Notes: generated by a model from the letters alone, not told the origin. Shown: positions 47,587 through 59,452, counted from the first letter of the stretch. The stretch: 64,000 nt of DNA from Adiantum capillus-veneris (GCA_014529385.2 CM043967.1:11174001-11238000); one strand, 5' to 3'. Numbers and translations: made by a program.

Positions 47587-50193
47587 TGTGAGGTCCTTGG
47601 CCTTGTCGAGAGGAGCGGAGTACCTTTGATAGGTCTCCAATCTTGATAAGGAAAAACCAACGGACATTGCTTTAGCTACTACGTAGCCACGGGCATGAAC
47701 CGTTAGTGAAGGATTGGTCCTATCTCGCTATGGCGGAGCGTGACCACCATAACCCTATCTAAAAACTATCTATAATCAATTATACCTAAAAGTATAAATC
47801 TTAGAGTGACCAACCTGTGCGCTTTTTTCCCCATGTTTCAGAAGCACAGCCGCCAAGGTTTGTCTCTTTTAAGATTTATGACTAATAAAAAAAAATTCTA
47901 GCGTTGGAAAGTTACCCGAGTCATCGGGTCCACCCGTCCATAGAATGATACCGTCGGGTATCATTCTCCCACTTTCCACACCACACTCACCCTTCTTTTG
48001 TTATCTAATTACTACCACACTGTTAAAACATACATGTTCCTTTATTTTATTTATGATACTAGTTCGTTAAAATAGCCCTTCAAACAGTATTACAAACAAT
48101 AGTCAAACAAGAAGTCGTCCAATTTTAAACCAACAACCCTTGGATTAGGTTCACTCAAGAATCTTTATTGACGCTATTATGTCCGATCGGTGTATACATT
48201 ATTCATAAAAACCCTTGTCCTCATGAGCGTCCCATACCGCTCGATAAGTATTCGTTGTGCTAATCTGGACGTACTCCCGTCACAGCAACAACGGTGCCAA
48301 TCTGGGCGTCATCCTCATGCCACGACAAAACAAAACTGCAGTATCCAACTGGGCTAATCTGGGTGTACTCCCACCACAGCATCAGCGGTGCCATCCTGGG
48401 CGTCATCTCACGCCTCGGCAACTGCCACATAATACCAGTGCTAATAAGTAGAGAGACTTGAGAGAAACCATACCGAAGGTTTTGGGCAAACATTCTTTCC
48501 TATAGCAACCAGTTTAACTAGACAATCTTTCCTACTTGTCAAACATATGACGAGTTTCTTGGGGTTAAGCCCCGTGGTTTCGGTCCGTGTTTTCTTTTCA
48601 TAAGGTAAATAATATATTCCTATGGTCTCGCATATGCAATGATGCATAACTTGAAATTGCAATACTAACCTGTACCATAGCTCCGAATTGGTCCGATTGG
48701 TGGAGACAGCATTTTTCGCAGGGATTCCACCGTTACTTGTACCAGCTTCATGATCATTAGCACCTTGTGTTCGAGCACGCTTTGGAGCCATTTTTTTTTT
48801 TGTACTACACTTATGTTATACACTTAGAACTTTAAATTGGTCAATTTCCCTAGTAATCTCCTTGTTTTCAAAGAGAGACTGTAATTTGAACCCTCGCCAA
48901 CTCGGATTCACACTTAGTGTTGTTGTTCTACATCTAATTTCTATACATCAAATATTTGCTAATCTTAATTAATCAAAAATTAAGTGTGTAAATTACGAGT
49001 GAAGTTTAGGAATGCATTACTTTTATGCATGACATTTCTAATCCAATTCTATACTTCAACTAAATCATTTTTTAGTATTATTCAAAATTCAATTTAACAT
49101 AATTGACAATAACATTGGTGAATGAGAATTTCATCATGTATAATAAGAATATGATGAGTTCTCTTATGTATTAACTTTCAATTAACAATATATAAGTTAA
49201 TAGTGAAGATGTACTAAGTAGAGAGAGTAGGTATACTTAGAGAGATTAGAGTAAAAGATAACACACACACACACACACATATCTTTCTTAAAGCTAATTG
49301 AATCTTACTAATCTATTAGAGATTAGAGTAATAGATAGTACACACACACACATAACTAATTGAATCTTACTAATCTATTAGAGAGATTAGAGTAAGAGAT
49401 AGCACACATACACACATATCCTTCTTAAAACTAATTGAATGCTCAATTAATACACACCTTATTAGTCTACTAGAGTTTTTGCTCTCTTAGTGGTTTGTGG
49501 ACGTCTTCTCTCTAAGAGAAGTTGCAGCACTTCGTGAGCGCTATAGAGGCAATCTCTTTTTCTAAAGTGTGAGCATGGATGCTCTATTTATAGCAGAAAG
49601 AAAAACGTCCAACTTTTTTTTCAAAAAAAAAATTATTATTTTTTAATTAAAAAATATTTTTTATATTTTTTTCCAAAAATAATACCCGCATTTTTGGTAC
49701 CCTTGTGGTACCCATGAGCTTGACCACTTTGTCATTATCATCAAAAGATAAGGCCATACAAGCCCCCCCTCATTAAGATTAGTCAAGAGTAGCCTCTCCT
49801 TTTTCATGTGACAGTGTGTCCCACTTTGTCCCCTCCTATGTGATCCATGTGCCTTCATTTGTCATCCCTGTGTATTCTTTTGTCTTTATAATTATTTTAT
49901 TTATTTCCTTAATGATAATTTACTTTACATTTTTAAGTTAAACTTTACAGTCTTATATTAACTTTACAGTAGTAAAAGAAAATTCTACAATCAGTAAATA
50001 AGTCTTGCAATAAGTTAGTTAGTGATTCATATAGCTAAACATGTCAGAATTTTGTAGCGTAAATTTTAATTTCTAGATTTCTCAACCTACGATTCATAAT
50101 TTGAACTCGAATATCTTAAATAAGGAGTGATGGTTCAAAAAAATACAAATGCGTAATAGAACTTCTGTGCAATTTGAAAGTAGAGACCTTACA
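47587..50193 (-). repeat. 5' LTR of copy C (2607 bp)
   Basis: This is nearly identical to the 3' LTR but with a shorter minisatellite (49240-49430). The exon-1 frame starts at 48791 and reaches the donor CAG|GTTAGT at 48670/48669, but it is 122 rather than 123 nt long through a 2-bp loss and 1-bp gain. It would therefore not join gag in frame. The TATA box is at 49583-49594. Confidence 0.93.
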
Positions 50194-51476
50194 TTATCAA
50201 TTTTTAAAGCAAATGTAAATAATCACGATTATTTACTCTAGCTTTGTTTTTGCAAGTTTTTGTCCCAATCTTGACACAGATCTGTTAATATCTCAACTTA
50301 AGTATCCTAGCCAAGTTTCATCAAGTTTGGATAATTTTTGGTTCAAATGGTCATCAGCTTTGTATATGTAGACCGACTTTGCAAATTTGGCCACAATTTC
50401 CAATCCAATGATCCAAATCTTATCAAATTTAATTTGTCGGCTTATAATTACATGGTAAAGCTAGTGGTATGCTTACTTGGTCAAAAAAGTTAAAAAATAG
50501 AGCAAATCTTAATAATCGTGATTATTTACTTTTGGAAAATTTTTGCATCTTTTTGGTCAACTGAGAACGTACACATGTCTATCATATCAATATAAGCCTA
50601 TGAATCAAGTTTCATTGAGTTTGAACAAAATACACTCAGGTTCTCAAAAGTCAGTACAGACTTTAGTTTTTACCCAGTTTTTTGTCAGTTTGGTGATCCA
50701 AATTCCATGTGTCTTTACAAAAGTTATTTGTACACATGCATAGAGTCTTTGGTATCAAGCTTGGTCGGTTTTAAGCTGAAAGCAAATAATCACGATTATT
50801 TACTTTAGGCCCAAAATAAACACTTTTTTGAACTTTTTCACTAGACAGTCTTTTCATGAGCTATTTTAAGTCTCTGAGTCATGTCAAAACTTAATTTGTC
50901 CTAAAATGTCAAGAAAAAGTAAATAATCTGAGTTTTTGCAAACTCTTGAAATTATTATCTCAATGTGTCCTTGAGCTTACCCACTAGTTCATACAACTTT
51001 TAAAGCATACTCTCCAGTCGGATTGAGTGGTTTGCAGTCTTTTCGTGCTATTTCTAGCCGTAAACATGAAATTATGCAACTTCAAATAGCAACTCACAAT
51101 TAATTCTTTCAGAGAGAGCAATGTTTTGAAATCCACCACGGATTCTATTTACCCTACTCCTAGGTTCTTTTGCAATGGGTTGTGGAAAGTGTCCACAAAC
51201 ACTCGTTTTCTTGTTTTCTTTATGGTTTCTTGAGGATGGATCTTAAGACTTGTCTCATCTACCAATCATTCTCAAACTCCTAATCTAGTTCTACAATCCT
51301 ACAATTCTAAAGGCACTCAACAAGTACGATTACTTCCAAGCTACCTCTACATAGCAAAAGACAACAATCTTAAGCTATGCGATTTTAAAAGGAAAGTTTT
51401 TACTCTAGGAGATCCTAGAGGAAGTTAAAGGATAACTTCGCAAGACGTTGGTGTTTTTCCCTAGTTCAGGTCTCTT
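50194..51476 (-). repeat. Leader of element D with ~285-bp repeats
   Basis: Near-palindromes lie at 50215-50236, 50508-50529 and 50782-50803, with a half-site near 50922. Units share TGATCCAAAT, AAGTTTCATCAAGTTTG/AAGTTTCATTGAGTTTG and TTTTTGCA. Counting 40137 and removing C, the spacings are 284, 293 and 274 bp. From ~51060 to 51476 is ordinary leader with no visible ORF. Confidence 0.75.
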
Positions 51477-51498
51477 GATCCCTGACAGCGGCGCCAAA
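51477..51498 (-). promoter_or_regulatory. Primer-binding site of element D
   Basis: In element sense TTTGGCGCCGCTGTCAGGGA lies next to the LTR end (...CTGTCCCCCA). TGGCGCC-type sites are typical of Tat/Athila-like plant elements and differ from the tRNA-Met site of A and C. The exact tRNA was not determined. Confidence 0.8.
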
Positions 51499-52673
51499 TG
51501 GGGGACAGGTGTCTAACCTCACTCCTATCTTATTGTAGACATAACAAGAACCACGATTAAATTGTCAATCCATGGGACGAAGCTAACTCGACTAGTGCAT
51601 AGAGGCTACAAGAGGTTGTCAATCTCTTGGAAAACAACAAACAACTTGCATCTAACTCAAGCTACACTCAAGTGACTGAAATCACCAAAAGCCAATCGTT
51701 CTTCGGTAAACAAATCACATCCGTTACAGCATAAAATGACATCCAAACATAACCAAACTTCTAAGACATGATTATAAAACTTAAGCACACATGCTTATGG
51801 TCTCAAATCCCACTTTAGGGCAAGTGCAAAAATTACGATTATTAAGAGCAATGGATTTTTGACCTAGTCGTTTTTGACCTAGAATGTATCTAAATGCTTA
51901 GCAATGATGCCCCAATACCCCACCTATGCTTAGTTTTTGATTTTGAAGTGTAAATTCCTACTTACAATGAAATTAGGCCACGGGTCCATGACGCAAGAAG
52001 CTACAAAAACTGTGAAATGCTTGTGACCGATGCATATAGCTCTTACCTGCGGTTTCAACACAACAGACACGATTGCAATGTGACAACCAGGGAAGGAGTA
52101 GGAGGAAAGTTGAGCTCAAAACTTGTTATTCAAGAGGGACCACACTAGGTGATAGAAAGATTATACCATTTTTCTCTTTTTATTAGCGCACACACACACC
52201 CGAGAAGAAGAGAGTTTTAACGTTGTAGGAAACTATCCCAAGAGACCTTAAAGATCTAGCCGACGAGGAGAGTTGAACTCAAGACCTGTTATTGAAGAGG
52301 GAAATGGCATAACCAATCTACCACACTTGGATGAAAGAAAGGTTATACCATTTTCCTCTTTATATTAGCACATGTTAACAGCAAGCTAACTCAGATACCA
52401 TTTTTCGGAGCTCTCATTGTAAAATCAAATATTATTTTGATGAATCGAGAATGTTGTATTTCTTGTTTTTTGGATAAACTTTGTTATCGATGAGCAGGGG
52501 CTGCAAGCTTCTAGACTGTATCAACCTGTCTTTAGTAAGAGCTTCCAGATTATTAGTTTTGACCACCAAAAACCTTGGCTAAGGTATAAAAGCCAATTTT
52601 TATAAGTTATTATTAAGTTGTGGATAATGAAATACGCTAACGGCGCTCACTTCTCTCCTTCTCGCGTGTCCTA
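51499..52673 (-). repeat. 5' LTR of element D, split by an inverted duplication
   Basis: The R-U5 part (51499-52101) is in the expected minus orientation. The U3 part (52373-52673) is in plus orientation, TGTTAACAGCAAGCTAAC to TCTCGCGTGTCCTAC. Flipping it restores colinearity with the 3' LTR at 21741-22167. Between them lie array sequences in reverse orientation. The U3 part has one terminal unit where the 3' LTR has three. Confidence 0.88.
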
Positions 52674-52846
52674 CTCTCCTCGTCGGCTAGATCTTTAAGG
52701 TCTCTTGGGATAGTTTCCTACAACGTTAAAACTCTCTTCTTCTCGGGTGTGTGTGTGTGCGCTAATAAAAAGAGAAAAATGGTATAATCTTTCTATCACC
52801 TAGTGTGGTCCCTCTTGAATAACAAGTTTTGAGCTCAACTTTCCTC
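52102..52846. repeat. Near-perfect 171/173-bp inverted repeat with ~400-bp spacer
   Basis: Arm 52102-52272 is the exact reverse complement of 52674-52846 apart from one TG dinucleotide. The spacer holds a partial array unit (52273-52372, reverse) and the flipped U3 of D. Other array units differ clearly from each other, so the arms are a recent duplication of one unit. GAGTAGGA/TCCTACTC sits at the junctions. Confidence 0.9.
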
Positions 52847-55800
52847 GTCGGCTAGATCTTTAAGGTCTCTTGGAATAGTTTCCTACAATGTTATAACTCT
52901 CTTCTTCTAGGGTGTGTGTGTGTGGGTGTGTGTGCTAATAAAAAGAGAAAAGTGGTATAACCTTTCTATCACCCAAGTGTGGTAGACTGGTTATGCCATT
53001 TTCCTCTTGAATAACAGGTCTTGAGTTCAACTCTTCTCGTTGGCTAGATCTTTAAGGTCTCTTGGGATAGTTTCCTATGACGTTAAAACTATATTCTTCT
53101 CGGGTGTGTGTGTGTGTGTAAAATGTGTGTGGTAATAAAAAGAGGAGAATTGTATAACCTTTCTATCACCCAATTGTTGTAGATTGGTTATACCATATCC
53201 CTATTGAATAATAGGTCTTGGGTTCAGCTTTCCTCGTCGGTTAGATCTTTAAGGTCTCTTGGGATAGTTTCCTACCACGTTAAAACTCTCTTCTTCTCGG
53301 GTGTGTGTGTGTGTGTGTGTGTAGCTATGTGTGTCTTCTAATAAAAAGAGTAAAATGCTATAACCTTTATATCACCCAAGTGTGGTAGATTGGTTATACC
53401 AAATCCCTCTTCAATAACAGGTCTTGAGTTCAACTTTCCTCATCGCCTAGATCTTTGAGGTCTCCTGGGATAGTTTCCTACAATGTTATAACTCTCTTTC
53501 TCTCCGGTGTGTGGGTGTGTGTGCTAATAAAAAGAGGAAAATGATATAACCTTTTTATCACCCAAGTATAGTAGATTGGTTATAACATTTCCCTCTTGAA
53601 TAACAGGTCTTGAGTTCAACTCTCCTCATCGGCTAGATCTTTAATGTCTCTTGGGATAGTCTCCTACGACGTTAAAACTCTCTTCTTCTCGGGTGTGTGT
53701 GTGTACTAAATAAATAGAGGAAAATGGTATAACCTTTCTATAACCAAAGTGGGGTTGATTGTTAAGACATTTCCCCTTTTGAATAATAGGTCTTGAGTTT
53801 AACTCTCATCATTGGTTAGATCTTTAAGGTCTCTTGGGATAGTTTCCTACGACGTTAAAACTCTCTTCTTCTCGGCTGTGTGTGGGTGTGTATGTGTGTA
53901 CTAATAAAAAGAAGAAAATGGTGTAACCTTTCTAGCACCCATGTGTGGTAGATTGGTTATGCCATTTCCCTCTTGAATAACAGGTATTGAGTTCAACTCT
54001 CCTCATCGGCTAGATGGTTAAGGTCTCTTGAGATAGTATTCTACGACATTAAAACTCTCTTCTTCTCTGGTGTGTGTGTGGGTATGTGTGTGTGTGGTAG
54101 TAAAAGGAGGAAAGTGCTATAATCTTTCTATCACCCAAGTGTCATAGATTGGTTATGTTTTATTCCTTGTGAATAAAAGGTCTTGAGTTCAACACTCCTT
54201 GTTGGCTAGATTTGTAAGGTCTCTTGGTATAGTTTCCTATGACATTAAAACTCTCTTCTTCTCAGGTGTGTGTGTGTGCGCGCTAATAAAAAGATATAAA
54301 TGGTAAAACCTTTCTATCACCCAAGTGTGGTAGATTGCTTATACCATTTCCGTCTTCAATAACAAGTCTTAAGTTCAACTCTCCTCGTCATCTAGATCTT
54401 TAAGGTGTCTTTGGGATAGTTTCCTACAACATTAAAACTCTCTTTTCTCAGGTGTGTGTGTGGGTGTGTGTCTCTGTGCTAAGAAAAAGAGGAAAATGGT
54501 ATAACGTTTGTATCACCCAAGTGTGGTAGATTGGTTATGTCGTTTCCCTCTTGAATAATAGGTCTTGAGTTCAACTCTCCTCGTTGGCTAGATCTTTAAG
54601 GTCTCTTGGGATAGTTTCCTACAACGTTAAAACTCTCTTCTTCTTGAGTGTGTGTATGGGTGTGGGTGTGTGCGCTAATAAAGACGAAAATGGTATAACC
54701 TTTTAATCACCCAAGTGTTGTAGATTGGTTATGCCATTTCCCTCTTGAAAGAATAACAGGTCTTGAGTTCACCTCTCCTTGCTAGCTAGATCTTTAAAGT
54801 CTCTTGGGATAGTTTCCTACAACCTTAAAACTCTCTTCTTCTCAGGTGTGTGTGTGGGTGCATGTGTGTGTGTACTAAGAAATAGAGGAAAATGGTATAA
54901 CCTTTCTAAAACCAAAGTGTGGTTGATTTTTATGCCATTTCCCTTTTGAATAACAGGTCTTGGGTTTAACTCTCCTCTTCGGCTAGATCTTTAAGGTCTC
55001 TTGGGACAGTTCCTACGACGTTAAAACTCTCTTCTTCTTGGTTGTTTGTGTGTACTAATAAAAAGAGGAAAATGGTATAAACTTTCTATCACCCAAGTGT
55101 GGTAGATTGGTTATGCCATCTCCCTCTTGAATAACAGGTCTTGAGTTCAACTCTCCTCGTCAACTAGATCGTTAAGGTCTCTTGTCATAGTTTCCTACGA
55201 AATTAAAACGCTCTTCTTCTCTGTTGTGTGTGTGGGTGTGTGTGCGCGCGCTAATAAAAAGAGGAAAATGCTATAACCTTTCTATCAGCCAAGTGTGGTA
55301 GATTGGTTATGCCATATTCCTCGTGAATAAAAGGTCTTGAGTTCAACACTCCGCGTTGGCTAGATCTGTAAGGTCTCTTGGGATAGTTTCCTATGATGTT
55401 AAAACTCTCTTCTTCTTGGGTGGGTGTGTGTGCGCTAATAAAAAGAGGAAAACAATAAAACCTTTCTATCACCCAAGTGTGGTAGATTTGCTATGCCATT
55501 TCCCTCTTGAATAATAGGTGTTGAGTTTAACTTTCCTCATCGTCTAGAGCCTTAAGGTGTCTTTGGGATAGTTTCCTACAACATTAAAACTCTCTTCTTC
55601 TTGAGTGTGTGTATGGGTGTGGGTCTGTGTGCTAAAAAAAAGAGGAAAATTGTATAACATTTCTATCACCCAAGTGTGGTAGATTGGTTATGTCATTTCC
55701 CTCTTGATTAACAGGTCTTGAGTTCAACTTTCCTCGTCGGCTAGATCTTTAAGGTCTCCTAGGATAGTTTTCTACAATGTTAAAAATCTCTTCCTCTTGG

Positions 55801-56006
55801 GTGTGTATGTGTGTGTGGATGTGTGTGCTAATAAAAAGAGGAAAATGGTATAACCTTTTTATCACCCAAGTGTGGTAGATTGGTTATGCCATTTCCCTCT
55901 TGAGTAACAGGTCTTGAGTTCAACTCTCCTTGTTGGCTAGAGTTTTAAAGTCTCATGGGATAGTTTCCTACAACGTTAAAACTCTCTTCTTCTTGGGTGT
56001 GTGAGG

Positions 56007-56065
<59 letters not shown>

Positions 56066-56442
56066 AATAAATAGATAAAATGGTATAACTTTTCTATAAC
56101 CGAAGTGTGGGTGATTTATATGCTATTTTCCTTTTGAATAATGAGTCTTGAGTTCAACTCTCCTCGCGGCTAGATCTTTAAGGTCTCTTCGTATAGTTTC
56201 CTACGACGTTAAAACTCTCTCCTTCTTGGGTGTGTGTGTGTAGTTGTGTGTGTGTGCTAATAAAAAAAAAGAAAATGGTATGATTTTTCTATCACCCAAG
56301 TGTGGTAGATTGTTTATACCAATTCCCTCTTGAATAACAGGTCTTGAGTTCAACTTTCCTCGTCGGCTAGATCTTTAAGTTCTCCTCGAATAATTTCCTA
56401 CAATGTTATAACTCTCTTCTTCGCGCGGGTGTGTGTGGATGT

Positions 56443-56493
<51 letters not shown>

Positions 56494-56807
56494 CCCGCTA
56501 ATAGAAAGAGGAAAATGGTATAACCTTTTTATCACCCAAGTGTGGTAGATTGGTTATTCCATTTCCCTCTTCAATAACAGGTCTTGAGTTCAACTCTTCT
56601 CTTCGGCTAGATCTTTAAGGTCTCTTGGGATAGTTTCCTATGATGTTAAAACTCTCTTCTTCTTGGGTGTGTGTGTAGCTGTGTGTGGTAATATAAAGAT
56701 AAAAATGGATAACGTTTCTATCACCCAAGTGTGGTAGATTGGTTATACCATATCCCTCTTGAACAACAGGTCTTGAGTTCAACTTTCCTCCTCCACTAGG
56801 TCTTTAA
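52674..56807 (+). repeat. Tandem array 2, main part
   Basis: About 21 units of the same ~190-bp repeat in the same orientation as array 1 follow head to tail. TGTGGTAGATTGGTTATGCC and GAGTTCAACTCTCC recur in most units. (TG)n blocks vary, the longest at ~56005-56060 and ~56440-56490. Minus-strand ORFs such as 55251-55472 are chance frames through a unit. Before D inserted, this array was continuous with array 1. Confidence 0.9.
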
Positions 56808-58128
56808 CACTAGGTTGGTAATGGGACACTTTTATGTCCTGTGAAGTGACCATTTTCCTTGAATTATGTCAAGAGTTTCAAAATGGATTTTGAGGTGCTA
56901 TCTATCTAGAAAGTTGTCTCATGAGCTGAAAAAAACTCGACATTTTTTTGGAATATCAATTCCATCTTTAACATTGTCCTTGCACGACATTTCACAACCT
57001 AAACTGTGTGAAAAAACGGGTCCTGTTTTTGGCTTTTTTCAACTTTTTGCAACTATACCACTCTAGAATTCATGTTTGTGAGGTCTATAATGCTAGAGAA
57101 CTATATTTAGTAGTCCTCAACATGTCCTGATGCTTCTAGGGAGAAATAAATATTAAAGCTGTAAGTTATGACCAAATTACAAAAATTAGCAAATCCTGTT
57201 TTTTAGCCAATTTTAGCTCTTCTATGATTTTTTTGGTGGATTTCATGATATCCAAATTCATTTTTGATTTTCTATGTCGCATATTGTAACATAAAGCTAA
57301 CATTCCTTGAGTTTTGGGGCACCTAATACCCTATTTTGCATAGTACACAACGATGGTTGATTTTTTCAATTATGGAAGAAAACGAAACATTCTAGTATAT
57401 CAAGTATAGCTTTTTCAATATTGTTAGTTTCTTGTGACAACTACATGCATTTTGTAGGTAGTAACCATATCTAGTCATAAGGATCAAATTTGGCTAGATA
57501 TTGAATAGTTTCTATGGGATTCTACAACTCATAATGTTCAACCCAATTTTTTCATGTTTGCTATATTTAACACTTCATCTTTGTCTCCAAGATTCCCCTT
57601 GGTAAGAGATGTATTATTCTTTTGACATGCTCCATGGCTCCTGATGAACATAAAGGACAATAGGGAACTAAGAAAACATGCATATATTATTTGTATTGAG
57701 CGTGGCTATAGAAACTTTGATGATAGGTTTGCAGAATGGTAAAAATTCAAATTTTTTGTACCTATTTATTTTGGCAAAACAAAAAATAGTGAGTGAGAAG
57801 CAATCATATGTTCTGATCACCAACCCATTGAAGTTAACTAGGGAATTTATCTCAAGTCCTACAAAAATCCCTAGTCTTATTTTTATGCAACAAAACATAA
57901 GAAATGACTGTTTTGATGAAAATTCAGTCGTCCATCAACTTTGGAGGCTTGGTGTGACCAAAAGATGAGAAATTTTACAAGTTTGTTATTTTTTCCATGT
58001 TTAGTAGGCCTTGAACTATAACCTCATGAAAGGATTTTACAAAATGAGTGGATCTACTATGGTTTTGGAGGTTTCTTTCAAAACCCTGAAAGGACACTTT
58101 TATGTCCTGTTAGGTTACCAACCTAGTG
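56808..58128 (+). mobile_element. TTAA-flanked element, copy 2 (1321 bp)
   Basis: CACTAGGTTGGTAATGGGAC opens the element and GGTTACCAACCTAGTG closes it, with TTAA on both sides (56804-56807, 58129-58132). Neighbouring array units give the empty site, TCTTTAAGGTCTC, in which TTAA is present once. GGACACTTTTATGTCCTGT occurs in the same direction just inside both ends. It is copy 1 in the opposite orientation. The 96-codon frame at 57678-57968 is conserved with ~11 substitutions. Confidence 0.9.
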
Positions 58129-58468
58129 TTAAGGTCTCTTGGGATAGTTTCCTACTACGTTAAAAGTCTCTTTTTCTTGGGTGTGCGTGTGGGTGTGTGT
58201 CTGTGTGCTAATAAAAAGAGGAAAATGGTATAACCTTTCTATCACCCAAGTGTGGTAGATTGGTTATGTCATTTCCCTCTTGAATAATAGGTCTTGATTT
58301 TATATCTCCTTGTCGGCTAGATCTTTAAGGTCTCTTGGGATAGTTTCCTACGACGTTAAAACTCTCTTGTTTTGAGGTGTGTGTGTGGGGGATGTGTGTG
58401 CACATGCTAATAAAAAGAGGAAAATGGTATAACATTCTCTCACCCAAGTGTGGTAGATTGGTTATGCC
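58129..58468 (+). repeat. Tandem array 2, terminal part
   Basis: Nearly two array units continue after the TTAA element and stop at GGTTATGCC, inside the tRNA-like region, where element E begins. Confidence 0.88.
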
Positions 58469-59452
58469 TGTTGGGGGTCCCATCGTTGCAATAGCTCCAA
58501 TGACCAACAAAATTATCAATCCGATTGGATGAGATACCCGGATAGGGCATAGACACATTCACACGGTTAGCTCATCCGATTGGATGAGCTACCCGGCTAG
58601 GGCATAGACACATTCACACGGTTAGTGAGCTAATCGTGGAAACATGAATGATTAACTCTACGAGGTGAGCTTCTCTGCCTATGGAGGAGCTAAGCCGTAA
58701 TGAAGGGCAATCTCCATATCCACTTCTCTTCACCTCTAATCAGCCCAATCACACACACTACGATTGCAAGACGCACAAAATATTAATCTATCATGCAACA
58801 CACTAATTGCAAGCACACACACACACACACACAGATCTATTGAGCACCACACTCCAATCAAACCTGCATGCACACATAAAAAAAAGAGGGCAATCACACA
58901 AGATTAGAGAGGTATTAACCACTAAATAGTTAAGATCTAGTTAACCTAAGCATCATAGGCAATCATAAGAAGTAAGAGAGAGGCATAGTGAAAGAGAATG
59001 AATATTTGATTAGTGTTAATCAAGTCTCATGAGCAAGGAGAAGCTCAAGGACTCCATAGCCACACACCTCAAGAGCTCTCACCAAAGAGTGCTCTCAACA
59101 AATGAGCTTGAGAACCATAATTTCTTCTATACACTACCTTATATACCTAAAGTAAAAATATGCAGTGTCCGGGCGTCCAAGGCCTTTAGGGCTCACCACT
59201 TATTGAATCTGCAACCTAGGCATAGTAAGTGACTTATTCTTTATAACTTGTAACTCCCATTGAGCCCGTAACACATTAAAATATTACAATGGCTTGAAAT
59301 AAATCGGGAATTTACAATACGTGACCATTTTGGAAAAACGTGAAAAATGTGTACCTCCAATCTTTACTGCTTTGTCATGTTCATCCTCGATGTGCATCCA
59401 TACTTCTTCGGTCTTTAGCAGCTTCTGTTAACTGACATTGACTCAGTTAACA
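58469..59452 (-). repeat. 3' LTR of element E (984 bp)
   Basis: Plus-strand ends are TGTTGGGGGTCCC and GACTCAGTTAACA; in element sense it begins TGTTAACTGAG and ends CCCCCAACA. A ~63-bp direct duplication (CCGATTGGATGAG...CACACGGTTAG) lies at ~58512-58625, and a (CA)n run at ~58818. Confidence 0.75.

Larger units (their letters stand above)
40405..50193 (-). mobile_element. Complete chromovirus copy C (9789 bp), minus strand
   Basis: Both LTRs (40405-43156 and 47587-50193) and a 5-bp duplication TTATC (40400-40404 and 50194-50198) are present. The gene order matches copy A. The copy supplies the empty site for the CACTA insertion and lacks the 218-bp deletion of A. Its own lesions are a TGA in gag, a 670-bp deletion of the RT core and a changed first gag codon. 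The LTRs look very similar apart from minisatellite copy number, so the insertion is probably fairly young. Confidence 0.96.
21139..52673 (-). mobile_element. Giant Ty3/gypsy element D with nested insertions
   Basis: On the minus strand the order is 5' LTR (51499-52673, rearranged), PBS, long repeat-bearing leader, ORF before gag, gag, protease, linker, RT, RNase H, integrase, post-integrase retropepsin-like region, repeat-bearing spacer, two further ORFs, polypurine tract, 3' LTR. It lies in the (TG)n block of an array unit: the left flank ends in GTGTGCGTGCGCGCGCACGCAC, and the right flank, once the inversion is undone, resumes TGTGCTAATATAAAGAG. No clear TSD is left. Nested within are chromovirus C, a TTAA-flanked element and a GC-rich insert. 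Size, PBS type and extra 3' ORFs recall the Tat/Athila side of Ty3/gypsy; lineage is not proven. Confidence 0.85.

Noticed and set aside
50215-50803. Regularly spaced near-palindromes resembling a CRISPR array
   Set aside because: Spacing of ~285 bp, diverged repeats between and a plant retroelement context exclude CRISPR.
56808-58128. piggyBac assignment for the TTAA elements
   Set aside because: TTAA duplication alone is not enough; the termini start CACTAGG, not CCC, and no piggyBac transposase motif is visible.
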